Positions 12,472-24,207 of a stretch of 64,000 nucleotides of DNA are shown piece by piece. The notes beneath the pieces are model-generated. The model did no database searches. It was given only the letters and a program-made list of their open reading frames with translations, and was not told the origin of the DNA. The position numbers and the translations under genes are program-made. The DNA is from Archivesica marissinica. Its lineage: Eukaryota > Mollusca > Bivalvia > Venerida > Vesicomyidae. The stretch covers positions 60,292,598-60,356,597 of the forward strand of contig CM026390.1 of NCBI GenBank assembly GCA_014843695.1, given 5' to 3'. Every line of letters starts with the position of its first letter. Position 1 is the stretch's first letter.

Positions 12472-13963
12472 TGTAAGCTATAGTATAAGCTATGCGATAG
12501 ATATCATATTAGTGCACTATGGTATGCTATAAGCTAAGCGATATATATCATATTAGTGCACTATGGTATGCTATAAGCTATGCGATATATATCATATTAG
12601 TGCACTATGGTATGCTATAAGCTAAGCGATATATATCATATTAGTGCACTATGGTATGCTATAAGCTATGCGATATATATCACATTAGTGCACTATGGTA
12701 TGCTATAAGCCAGGCGATATATCATATTAGTGCACTATGGTATGCTATAAGCCATGCGATATATATCATATTAGTGCACTATGGTATGCTATAAGCTAGG
12801 CGATATATATCATATTAGTGCAGTATGGTATGCTATAAGCTAGGCGATATATATCATGTTATTGCAGTATGGTATGCTATAAGCTAGGCGATATATATCA
12901 TATTATTGCAGTATGGTATGCTATAAGCTATGCGATATATATCATATTAGTGCAGTATGGCATGCTATAAGCTAGGCGATATATCATATTAGTGCACTAT
13001 GGTATGCTATAAGCCATGCGATATATATCATATTAGTGCACTATGGTATGCTATAAGCTATGCGATATATATCATATTAGTGCAGTATGGCATGCTATAA
13101 GCTAGGCGATATATATCATATTAGTGCACTATGGTATGCTATAAGCTATGCGATATATATCATATTAGTGCACTATGGTATGCTATAAGCTATGCGATAT
13201 ATATCATATTAGTGCACTATGGTATGCTATAAGCTATGCGATATATATCATATTAGTGCACTATGGTATGCTATAAGCTAGGCGATATATATCATATTAG
13301 TGCAGTATGGTATGCTATAAGCTAGGCGATATATATCATATTATTGCAGTATGGTATGCTATAAGCTATGCGATATATATCATATTAGTGCACTATGGTA
13401 TGCTATAAGCCAGGCGATATATCATATTAGTGCACTATGGTATGCTATAAGCCATGCGATATATATCATATTAGTGCACTATGGTATGCTATAAGCCAGG
13501 CGATATATATCATATCAGTGCACTATGGTATGCTATAAGCTATGCGATATATATCATATTAGTACACTATGGTATGCTATAAGCTAGGCGATATATATCA
13601 TATTAGTGCAGTATGGTATGCTATAAGCTAGGCGATATATATCATATTATTGCAGTATGGTATGCTATAAGCTATGCGATATATATCATATTAGTGCACT
13701 ATGGTATGCTATAAGCCAGGCGATATATCATATTAGTGCACTATGGTATGCTATAAGCCATGCGATATATATCATATTAGTGCACTATGGTATGCTATAA
13801 GCCAGGCGATATATATCATATCAGTGCACTATGGTATGCTATAAGCTATGCGATATATATCATATTAGTACACTATGGTATGCTATAAGCTAGGCGATAT
13901 ATATCATATTAGTGCACTATGGTATGCTATAAGCTAGGCGATATATATCATGATAGTGCACAT
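12472..13963. repeat. 44-bp minisatellite array with seven-unit higher-order repeat
   Basis: About 34 units of 44 bp (42 bp where one TA is lost), core GCGATATATATCATATTAG. Variants differ at AGCTATGCG, AGCTAGGCG and AGCCAGGCG and at GCACTATGG or GCAGTATGG. The rare variant CATATCAGTG recurs at 13511 and 13817 with the same neighbours, a 306-bp higher-order period. Confidence 0.96.
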
Positions 13964-14550
13964 TTGCAAGCATATTCTGAAAGTATGTGCATTCGTTCAA
14001 TAAGATATAGTTCCCGTGCGCTGCATTTCCCAGTATCACTATATATTGTTATTACAGTTCGTTAAACTACTGCGCAATATATTGTATGAGCTATTATTAC
14101 ACACAAAGAGGGCAATAGTACGTCATAGATAGTGGTTTACACACAATTTATTAGGGATTCTTATCTCTTCGTAACGTTTCGTGAATCGCTAATATAATTG
14201 ACAAGTTTCATAAATAATTCCTGCAGGCGTATTGGAGCTTACGGAGAAGGGAAATACGCTCTGTGTACATGAACGTTTTCTCTCTCGCCTTTGTTTGCCG
14301 AATTGTTATAGCAAAGAATGACAAGCGCGTGATGTGAACGGCGACCCGGTGTCACGCAGTGTGTTTGCCTCATTCTATGTAACGAGTAATCTTACGAAAT
14401 CTAATACAGGCTACAAATCATTTAATTTATCTCGGATCAAACACATAAGAGCATAAGGTGAAATAACACAACGTAACTTACACAACATTCAACAATTTAT
14501 ATATTTAGCAATACTGATTCGTATCCGTTCTTCATATGATGGTGATTGAG
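13964..14550. other. Unique spacer, no gene seen
   Basis: No coding signal or repeat relation was found. Confidence 0.55.
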
Positions 14551-14640
14551 CTTATTTACACTCGCCGCCGGCGAACCATATGGGCGAGTGGAAGGGGTCC
14601 TTCAAATCTGTAATAGCTACGATATACAGTAAGTCTGTTG
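14551..14640 (-). mobile_element. SINE 3' tail with variant hairpin, copy 1
   Basis: Minus-strand reading gives arms ACTCGCC and GGCGAGT around loop CATATGGTTCGCCGGC, then TAAATAAG. A direct copy lies at 14697-14785 with the same preceding body (GAAGGGGTCCTTCAAATCTG on plus). Confidence 0.7.
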
Positions 14641-14696
14641 TATCGATCCACGTGATTGGTGCTTCAAATAACCAACCAATAGCTCATCCCGTTATA

Positions 14697-14785
14697 TTTC
14701 ACTTACCCTCGCCGCCGGCGAACCATGTGGGCGAGCGGAAGGGGTCCTTCAAATCTGTAATAGCTAAGATATAGAGTAAGTCTGT
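14697..14785 (-). mobile_element. SINE 3' tail with variant hairpin, copy 2
   Basis: Near-identical to 14551-14640 over about 85 bp. The intervening 56 bp is unrelated, so this is either two insertions or a local duplication. Confidence 0.7.
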
Positions 14786-15016
14786 TTATATATATATATA
14801 TATCTTATTTATAATCATCGCTAGATGAAACCGGTCTCACATCACAAAGTATAACCACGTTTAGACACTAAAGAAATTCTGTTATACGACTGATTTAACT
14901 CGTCGAATGCATTTGTCGAAGTTCTGTTGTAATTCGTTAATATTATTCGTTATCGACTCGCTATTCTTACATATCGCTGTGGAGGCGGTTGGTACTAAGT
15001 ACTGGTCAACCGTTGG

Positions 15017-16231
<1,215 letters not shown>

Positions 16232-16482
16232 TTTTTTTTTTTTTTATCGTCGCTACCGGTTGCCCATATGAGCGACGCTTCCTGAAGAGATTAGTAATTT
16301 TAGATTTTGGAGGATAGTGTAATGATACAGACAGAGACCCATTCCAGAGTCTCCTCTGGTTCTTTTACGTGCACCGATACGAGACCTCGGTTTAACGTCC
16401 CATCTGAGAGACTGTTAATTTGATTAGGGTCAGACGGGGGATCGAACCTGCGATCCCTGGATTACAGATCCGTCAACCATTG
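16232..16482 (-). mobile_element. SINE S3 with A14 tail, head partly deleted
   Basis: A 14-base A tail (T run on plus), tail hairpin, body and box B region (GATCGAACCTGCGATCCC on plus). The anticodon stem and box A segment is deleted: the sequence jumps from GGATTAC to AGATCCGTC. Confidence 0.88.
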
Positions 16483-16483
16483 G

Positions 16484-16560
16484 AGCTGGCCTAGGAAAGG
16501 TGTTTTTAGGTAACCTGCAGGTTGTTCATATGGACAACCGGTAGCGACGATAAATAAACA
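16484..16560 (+). mobile_element. S5 SINE 3' fragment
   Basis: GGCCTAGGAAAGGTGTTTTT, then a hairpin tail ending GCGACGATAAATAAAC. It abuts the S3 copy on its left. Confidence 0.7.
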
Positions 16561-16670
16561 GCTTAAGAAATCGTTTCCAAAGTATATTGTTATACACTAT
16601 AATTCTAGAACGGAATTCATAGAAGTTGTTAAAACTTCTTTTCACTTCCAATACTGCCATTATGTGTGTT

Positions 16671-16913
16671 TTACGATTATTTATCGTTGCTACCGGTTAC
16701 GCATATCAACGACGCCCCCTGAAGCAATTAGTCATTTAGATTTTGGTGGAGGATTGTGAAATGATACAGATAGAGACACATTCCAGAGTCTTCTCTTGTT
16801 CTTTTATGTGCAGGGTGTACAGCTCCGACATTAGAACTCGGTTTAAAGTCCCAACTGAAGGATTGTTAATATGATTAGAGTCAGACGGGGGGTCGAACCG
16901 ACCCGTCACTGGA
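16671..16913 (-). mobile_element. S3 SINE, old and 5' truncated
   Basis: Diverged tail and body ending in the box B region (GACGGGGGGTCGAACC on plus). The rest of the head is absent. Confidence 0.78.
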
Positions 16914-16937
16914 ATCGATTACGTATTTTGTTTAATG

Positions 16938-17178
16938 TTAAGTTTATGTAATGTAGCTACTTGTTGCACATATGAGCGACGGACAGTTTACCTAACAACA
17001 CCTTTCCTGGGCAGGCTCCAGTGGTTAACCAGTACTTGGTGCACCAACCTCCGTAAGAAACTGCCAACTGTTTCATATGAAGCGACACGGTCTGAGCGGA
17101 GTTCGAACCAGTGACCATCAATGATGATAGGTTACAGTGGTCAGTCACAAGTCAGTGACCGTGACCACGTAGGCGGAT
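16938..17178 (-). mobile_element. SINE S5, full length
   Basis: From tail (AAGTTTATGTAATGTAGCTA on plus) through body to a tRNA-like head with box B GGTTCGAACTCC on the minus strand and a 5' end near CGGATCCGCCTACG. The tail hairpin has decayed. Confidence 0.82.
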
Positions 17179-17199
17179 CCGATTATGTAATGAGTCTTA

Positions 17200-17242
17200 C
17201 GTTTATTTATCGTCGCTACCGGTTGCCCATATGAGCGACGCC
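17200..17242 (-). mobile_element. S3 SINE 3' end fragment
   Basis: Tail hairpin and first bases of the body only. Confidence 0.7.
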
Positions 17243-17372
17243 GATGATGTAATAGTTGTCTATACTATTTACATATACATATTTGCATTGCATAATGACC
17301 CCATCGTAATGGCTACGGCTGGGTGCGAACTTCGAGCCTCGCCACACATGAAGCGATTATGTAGTGTGTGTT

Positions 17373-17632
17373 TTATGTTTACTTATCGTCGCTACCGGTT
17401 GCCCATATGAGCGACGCCTCCTGAACAGATAATCATTTCAGATGTTTGGAGGATAGTGCAATGATGCAGACACAGACCCATTCCAAAGTCTTCTCTGGTT
17501 CTTTTACATGCACGGAGTAAAGCACCGACACGAGACTTAGGTTTAAAGTCCCATTCTGAAAGATTGTCAATTTTATTAGGGTCAGACGGGGATCGAAGTT
17601 GCGATCCCTAGATTACCTGTCCAATTATTTGT
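17373..17632 (-). mobile_element. S3 SINE, nearly full length
   Basis: Tail, body and box B region, ending within the anticodon stem (TTACCTGTCCA on plus). Confidence 0.85.
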
Positions 17633-17639
17633 TCATACA

Positions 17640-19201
17640 ATGTGCCCCTTTTATATGTTTTATACATGTACATTTCTATATAACGCGAGCATGATACAAC
17701 AAAACTATGCATATGTTGTACCGAGAAATTGTGAGAATTCAAGTGATTGTAATACATTCTTAGAACACATCTTAGAACACATCATACAGCAATTACATTA
17801 ACTCACACGTTGTTTTCATATCGTCTTCATATACATGTTTTATTAAAGTACATCTACATGCATTACACTAGTGCACGCGACATTCATACTAATTCCGGAA
17901 GACATAATTATACGTATAATTATACACGTTAAAATATTTACATGTACAGTGGATTCGACAACTGATACATGTATACATGTGTCCTACATTGCACGAAACA
18001 GCGTTGTACTTCAAATTCTGCCGTGTTCATGTATCAATGGCTGAATTCCCAACTTGAAACAAGGAACGACTTGTTTGTGTGTTATTGTACACGCACGTAT
18101 AACTTTATAGGTAGTGTTATGTTACTTCGTTGTATATGTTTTGCCGAAATCGTCGCTGATAATGTTGATACCGCCTGAGTAAGGTGAGGGCCGCCGATTA
18201 AACAAAGGAAATTTAACGCACGCATGGAAACTTAGAAGCCATATCATTTATTCATTTTCGCTGTATCAATCTATACGTTAGCACAGCGGATCTATTAAAT
18301 ATACAAAATTGGAAACATTGAGCTGTATTGATCTTATAGTATCCTGGGGCATAATGTTTGCTTGACTAAGTGATGTCATGTAATTATATGATTATTTCCA
18401 CTTCCGTGGTCTAGTGTGGTTTATACACACATAGCCGGATAGAATATTATTTGTCGATAAGACTGTGCAACTCTCTAAATACATGAAGTAGTGATTATAC
18501 ATTTGTAATTCTGAGCGACGAGGCCATTGACGCATTTAATTCAGTGGAATAAGGACTGTCGTGGTGGCGGTAGTTTGGATATCACATTATAAATACGATC
18601 GTCGCTCTGCATGGCCTAAGGATCCTGTTACGGAGTTTGCTATTTTTAAAATAAACTAGCATATATATTTCATTTTACGCCTCTCGGATTTTATGTTAGT
18701 TTTGAATGATCGAGTGTGTTAATAGCTACGACTTGACTAGCCTGGAAGCGGAGAGCGGAGAAATACAAAACATATATACATACTATACATAGTTTCTTGT
18801 GCCGCGCGGACGAGACACGCTGACGGAAAGTGTATATATATATATACAAAACAATTATATTACAAAGTTATGCTATTGGATGTAACGGACCATTAATCAT
18901 ATAAACGCTGAAATTCGCTCTGCTTAAAGCATGACGAGAATGCTTTAGTTTTAATCATTATAGACGGAATAACAGCACTGGAGCTTCGGACAATATATTT
19001 TCGGGAATGCCTTGATTAATGTGTTATGCGAATATCGCAGTTTGAATGTAAATATCGTATCAGTCAAACCGTTATCGCAAGACGAAAAGCGGACGTCCTT
19101 TGTTTGCTTGTTTATAGATACTCAGTTTTACGGCGGTGTGAAATCGAAGCCGCGTGACATTCAATAATCGGATTTTATCAAGTATAGACGCAGTTACGGA
19201 A
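17640..19201 (+). other. Upstream region of the SAND gene, no defined promoter
   Basis: Unique sequence before the SAND exon. The SAND frame has a TGA at 19139, upstream of the chosen ATG. A TATATATATATAC run at about 18833 could act as a TATA element, but nothing else supports a start site. Whether the 5' UTR contains a further intron cannot be told. Confidence 0.4.
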
Positions 19202-20137
19202 ATGGCGAAAAGGCGAAATAAGAACAAAGCTAAGCGGCGTTTTGCGGGGCTGGATAGGAAAGCACAGATAAATGGTGAAATTGTTGAGAAAATGATGAAA
19301 ATGAGTGCAAAGGCAATGTATGAGTCAGAAACAGACGTCAATAGCGTTGATGACCCCAGGACCGAAGTGCAAGTTACGGAAAATGGTTTATTAACTGATA
19401 GTGTTAAGAAAAGTAAAACTATTGAACCAGGAACTGCGGATACTGTTCTGAAAAAAGAAACAAAACCCAGAGGAAGGAAACCGAACAAAAATAAAGTGAA
19501 AAAACAAATCGAACTAGAGGACGACGGGAATACTATGGATTACGTAACACCGGTGATGGACGAGGTATTAATCTTTCCGACCGAAATGAATGGCGAGACT
19601 TGTATAGAAGTTAAATGTGGAAATAATGAGGCTCTTCTTGTTCTTGCCAAACTGTGTTTAGGGAGCAAAGGATCTTGCGTTCACTATTCAGACAAGTGGC
19701 TGACTCCAAATGAATTCCAAGCAGTAAGTGGACGAGAAACGGCGAAAGACTGGAAGCGATCCATACGCCACAAAGGGAGAAGTCTGAAGATGCTTATATC
19801 AAAAGGACTTATCACAGTACAAAGTGTTTCACCTAAGAAATCCGCAGAGAAATCCGTCGGAATAACAGAACCAAAGAAGTCCGTCGGAATAACAGCAACA
19901 AAGAAATCCGTCGGAAAACCAGAACCAAAGAAATCCGTCGGAATAACAGCACCAAAGAAATCCGACGAAATAACAACACCTGAGAAATCCGACGAAATAA
20001 CAACAACACTAACTGTAGAGGCTAAACCCCCGGTGGAAAGAGAACCTGCTGAACCGAAATATGACGAGACGGGGAACGTCACCGGCGGAAATGATATAAC
20101 AGTTGAACAAAAGATTATCCCGGATACGAAACCCGTG
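19202..20137 (+). CDS. SAND-domain, AT-hook nuclear protein, first coding exon
   Basis: The exon encodes 312 residues from an ATG in good context (GGAAATGG). A 16-codon extension to a GTG at 19154 is open but has no ATG. The N-terminus is strongly basic (AKRRNKNKAKRR), consistent with nuclear import. An AT-hook-like core PRGRKPNK lies at residues 89-96. A SAND domain spans about 131-206, with WLTPNEF and the DNA-contact motif KDWKRSIR (KDWK at 182-185), as in GMEB, DEAF1 and Sp100 proteins. Residues 212-265 are six degenerate nonapeptides of the KKSVGITAP type. The frame runs to a TGA, but a strong donor GTG|GTAAGT at 20138 cuts it in phase 0, so the last nine codons are probably intronic. 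The expected role is sequence-specific DNA binding and transcription control; the orthologue is not resolved. Confidence 0.85.
19835..19996 (+). repeat. 27-bp coding minisatellite in the SAND exon
   Basis: Six imperfect 27-bp units (AAGAAATCCGTCGGAATAAC and variants) encode lysine- and serine-rich nonapeptides C-terminal to the SAND domain. The unit length preserves frame. Confidence 0.85.
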
Positions 20138-20306
20138 GTAAGTCATAGAATAAATACATTAAGCTGATTAAACATTCTTAAGATGTGTAGGGCTTAAGTA
20201 GTACAAGATGCGAGCGAATGTACATGTCTGTTTGTCACAGCTCGTCCGTCATTTGAAAAAAAAACCTGCGGATTATATTGTCCTAATACATCTATATAGT
20301 GATATT

Positions 20307-20580
20307 GGAAGTCGTGATAGCGCAGTGGAAGTCGTGATAGCGCAGTGGAAGTCGTGATAGCGCAGTGGATGCGCGTTCGCTTCAGATGCGAAAGGTCCGG
20401 AATTCGATCCCCGCTGGAGCCGTTACAATTGTGCCCTTAGGCAAGGCATTTAAATTCCACACTGTCACTTCTCTCTCCTCATGGCGATGGATTCCATCAG
20501 GAATGAGGTCTCGAGAGTGATTAATATAAGTTGAAAGAACTTGTTTCGCAATCGAACTAAAATAAATTTATATAAACATA
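20307..20580 (+). mobile_element. SINE S2 with triplicated 5' end
   Basis: A full-length S2 whose first 20 bp (GGAAGTCGTGATAGCGCAGT) occurs three times in tandem at 20307-20366, giving three box A motifs before one box B (GAATTCGATCC). The right flank TGATATTG near 20583 matches the left flank at 20300, a probable 7-8-bp target duplication. Confidence 0.9.
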
Positions 20581-22084
20581 TACTGATATTGCAAGGATTG
20601 TGTTCATTCATAGCATGATTTATCATGCCATGTATACATGCATGCCATATTGTATATACATTTGCATGATATCGATATTTATATTTTATTCATGTGCAGT
20701 TTATCATTAAACGACATAATGTACCACGTTTCATGTTGGGTAATTACTGACTTATTGATCGTTGCTTGCCCTGTTTGTATGTGTTATCGTTCATGTATAC
20801 GCACACTATCAATTCCGTGACTGAGTTTATAACCGGGCGTATATATAGCCTATGGTATAGATTTATATATAAAACTATGTATTTATTTATGATTCGCGGC
20901 AGGAATATTTATTTACCAGTCACGCGTGGGTATCAAAAATTTATCATGCCTGGCGAAGTGTATCACGTTTTTGTCGGCAGCATTAATGATTGCCGGATGA
21001 AAAGGAGAACATATACACCAGTTTACGAATGAAATACTGACTTTTTATTAATGCACACAGATGTGTGCGCCGTTAGATAAAGACATTGCCCGGTGCGCTA
21101 TATATATTACTTTTCTTTATTTATAATAACGCATATTTTCGACGTCAATTGTGATAAGGTAGATAAACACATCATGTATTCAATTAGATAAATACCACCT
21201 CGAGATATAGAACTAATAGGCACGAAAGCGACACGTGTAGTGCAAATGTCTAAATCATTTACGATCTGCACATGTCGAACGATTTCCGTAAGCAATGACG
21301 CACGCGGCTTCACAGCTTTCGTATCTAGTTTTTATATTCATGCATGCTTTAAACCTCTTGTTACGCTGGTAACACGCGATATAGATTAAGGCTGATATAC
21401 TCTGCCGACCAGACAATAAAAGAGTACAAGGGTATTTATGTTATAGATCTGTACCGGGGCGAGAGAGATAATGAACGGTTTATATATAATCTGCATGTAT
21501 ATATACTATACATGTATTATATACAAGTGTTATGAACCGTACACTAATCGATATATTTTTAACATACCATACTGCTTATAGCTATACCCCGCGTCGATTT
21601 TTGCATTTACAATGCATCGCGTATTTAAAGAAGTCAACGACTATTGTAAATTACAAATGCATTGCATACATTTCCATGGTAACATAGTGCACGCTGTCGC
21701 ACGTTCACTATTTCTCAGACGAAACTCGTTTAAAGGTAGTTAATCATTTGCTTTGAGTAAAATTCAAGTTAACTACAGCCGTCTAACTAATTAATTTCTG
21801 TCACACCAATCGTACACTTATCACTTTCTGCAGGGAACTTCATTATACCCGATTTTATTGGCAAGCATTGTGACGTACTTTCGCGGCATGGCAACTGGAT
21901 ACGCGAGTTCTTTGAGTTCAATGTGTCTATGTAATCAAGTGCTGCTTTATTTCACTGTTCCGTTTGTGTGATGACTTTAGGAGTACACATTTAATACCAT
22001 GTACAGGTATAGATGGACATAATTATGTCTCTAAGTAGTATCCACTTTACACATTCTGTTTTAGATCGCTGCATGTTTAATTCT
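20581..22084. other. Unique sequence, no gene seen
   Basis: AT-rich, with several TA runs. Small open frames of 60-90 codons have no recognisable domain. Confidence 0.55.
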
Positions 22085-23512
22085 ATCGTAGGCCCAGCAA
22101 TACAGTGCTGTTCTATCGTATGTCGCCATTGTGTCCAGCAATACAGTGCTGTTCTGTCGTATGTCGCCATTGTGTCCAGCAATACAGTGCTGTTCTGTCG
22201 TATGTCGCCATTGTGTCCAGAAATACAGTGCTGTTCTAGCGTATGTCGCCATTGTGTCCAGCAATACAGTGCTGTTCTGTCGTCTGTCGCCATTGTGTCC
22301 AGCAATACAGTGCTGTTCTGTCGTATGTCGCCATTGTGTCCAGCAATACAGTGCTGTTCTGTCGTATGTCGCCATTGTGTCCAGCAATACAGTGCTGTTC
22401 TATCGTATGTCGCCATTGTGTCCAGCAATACAGTGCTGTTCTGTCGTATGTCGCCATTGTGTCCAGCAATACAGTGCTGTTCTGTCGTATGTCGCCATTG
22501 TGTCCAGCAATACAGTGCTGTTCTGTCGTATGTCGCCATTGTGTCCAGCAATACAGTGCTGTTCTGTCGTATGTCGCCATTGTGTCCAGCAATACAGTGC
22601 TGTTCTGTCGTATGTCGCCATTGTGTCCAGCAATACAGTGCTGTTCTATCGTATGTCGCCATTGTGTCCAGCAATACAGTGCTGTTCTGTCGTATGTCGC
22701 CTTTGTGTCCAGCAATACAGTGCTGTTCTGTCGTATGTCGCCATTGTGTCCAGCAATACAGTGCTGTTCTGTCGTCTGTCGCCATTGTGTCCAGCAATAC
22801 AGTGCTGTTCTGTCGTCTGTCGCCATTGTGTCCAGCAATATAGTGTTGTTCTGTCGCATGTCGCCATTGTGTCCAGCAATACAGTGCTGTTCTGTCGTAT
22901 GTCGCCATTGTGTCCAGCAATACAGTGCTGTTCTATCGTATGTCGCCATTGTGTCCAGCGATACAGTGTTGTTCTGTCGTATGTCGCCATTGTGTCCGAC
23001 AATACAGTGCTGTTCTGTCGTATGTCGCCATTGTGTCCAGCAATACGGAACCGTTCTGTCGTATGTCGCCATTGTGCCCAACAATATAGTGCTGCTCTGT
23101 CGTATGTCGCCATTGTGTCCAGCAATACGGAACCGTTCTGTCGTATGTCGCCATTGTGCCCAACAATACAGTGCTGTTCTGTCGTATGTCGCCATTATGT
23201 CCAGCAATACAGTGCTGTTCTGTCGTATGTCGCCATTGTGTCCAGCATTACGGAACCGTTCTGTCGTATGTCGCCATTGTGTCCAGCAATACGGAACCGT
23301 TCTGTTGTATGTCGCCATTGTGCCCAACTATACAGTGCTGTTCTGTCGTATGTCGCCATTGTGCCCAACAATACAGTGCTGTTCTGTCGTATGTCGCCAT
23401 TGTGTCCAGCAATACGGAACCATTCTGTCGTATGTCGCCATTGTGCCCAACAATACAGTGCTGTTCTGTCGTATGTCGCCATTGTGTCCAGCAATACAGT
23501 GCTGCTCTCTCG
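22085..23512. repeat. Second 41-bp array, left part
   Basis: About 35 units of 41 bp with core CCAGCAATACAGTGCTGTTC then TGTCGTATGTCGCCATTGTG. It is unrelated in sequence to the 41-bp satellite at 1-7045. From about 23040, units with AATACGGAACCGTTCTG alternate with the standard type. All six frames stay open for long stretches; no protein is inferred. Confidence 0.96.
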
Positions 23513-24207
23513 TGATATACCGATTTTAAATCTACAATTCTTACCTTAATTCAATCCTCTTGGCAGGCCCAATGGGATGGTGACATTTTTAACAAACTTC
23601 ATTCGATCAAACCAACTCTTGGCGAATGGTGCCCAATTTACAGGCCTATTCGTCGAGAAGAAGTCATTCTTGCCCATCTCAGGATTGGTCATTCTCGAAT
23701 ATCACATTCATGGCTGTTGTCACGAGATGATGCACCAGAATGTATCCCATGCAATACTCTATACACGGTGGAGCATATCTTAATACACTGTGTTGACCTT
23801 CAACCAATCCGGTTGCAGTACTACAATGTGGACAACATTAAAAAACTCTTCGACTCTATCAGAGTAGAGTCCATCATATCATTTATCAAGGCAATAGGAA
23901 TTTATAATAAGCTGTGATATCAATTGTTAATCATGCCTTTGTAGTAATCATTCATTCATATATTACCTGTAATTAATCTTACGTCTTTATAACTTCTTAG
24001 TATTAATTGTTACGTAATGAATATACTTATATAGAATTTTATTTCATACACTCGACAATAAACATAACTTTAATGCGCGCTACATGACCTTAGATGTCGA
24101 TGCGCCGTAAAACACCATTCATTCATTCTCGACAATAAACATAACTTTAATGCGCGCTACATGACCTTAGATGTCGATGCGCCGTAAAACACCATTCATT
24201 CATTCAT
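23513..24207 (+). mobile_element. LINE insertion inside the 41-bp array
   Basis: The ORF2 remnant is followed by about 290 bp of 3' sequence. The last 77 bp (starting CTCGACAATAAACATAAC) is tandemly duplicated (24051-24127 and 24128-24204) and each copy ends in CATT/ATTC repeats. A short repeat tail instead of poly(A) fits CR1-group 3' ends. Target duplications are hard to see because the target is itself repetitive. Confidence 0.8.
23516..23917 (+). pseudogene. 5'-truncated CR1/jockey-like LINE, end of ORF2
   Basis: A 133-codon open frame without its own ATG reads as the end of the RNase H region and C-terminus of a non-LTR retrotransposon polyprotein. Visible signatures are SWQAQWD, the RREEVILAHLRIGH segment and the terminal zinc-knuckle-like CIPC..TVEHILIHC, followed by a FIKAIGIYNKL end and a TGA. 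Such C-termini are common in animal CR1/jockey-group elements. The endonuclease and reverse transcriptase are missing, so this copy cannot move by itself. It lies inside the 41-bp array, which resumes at 24208. Confidence 0.82.
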
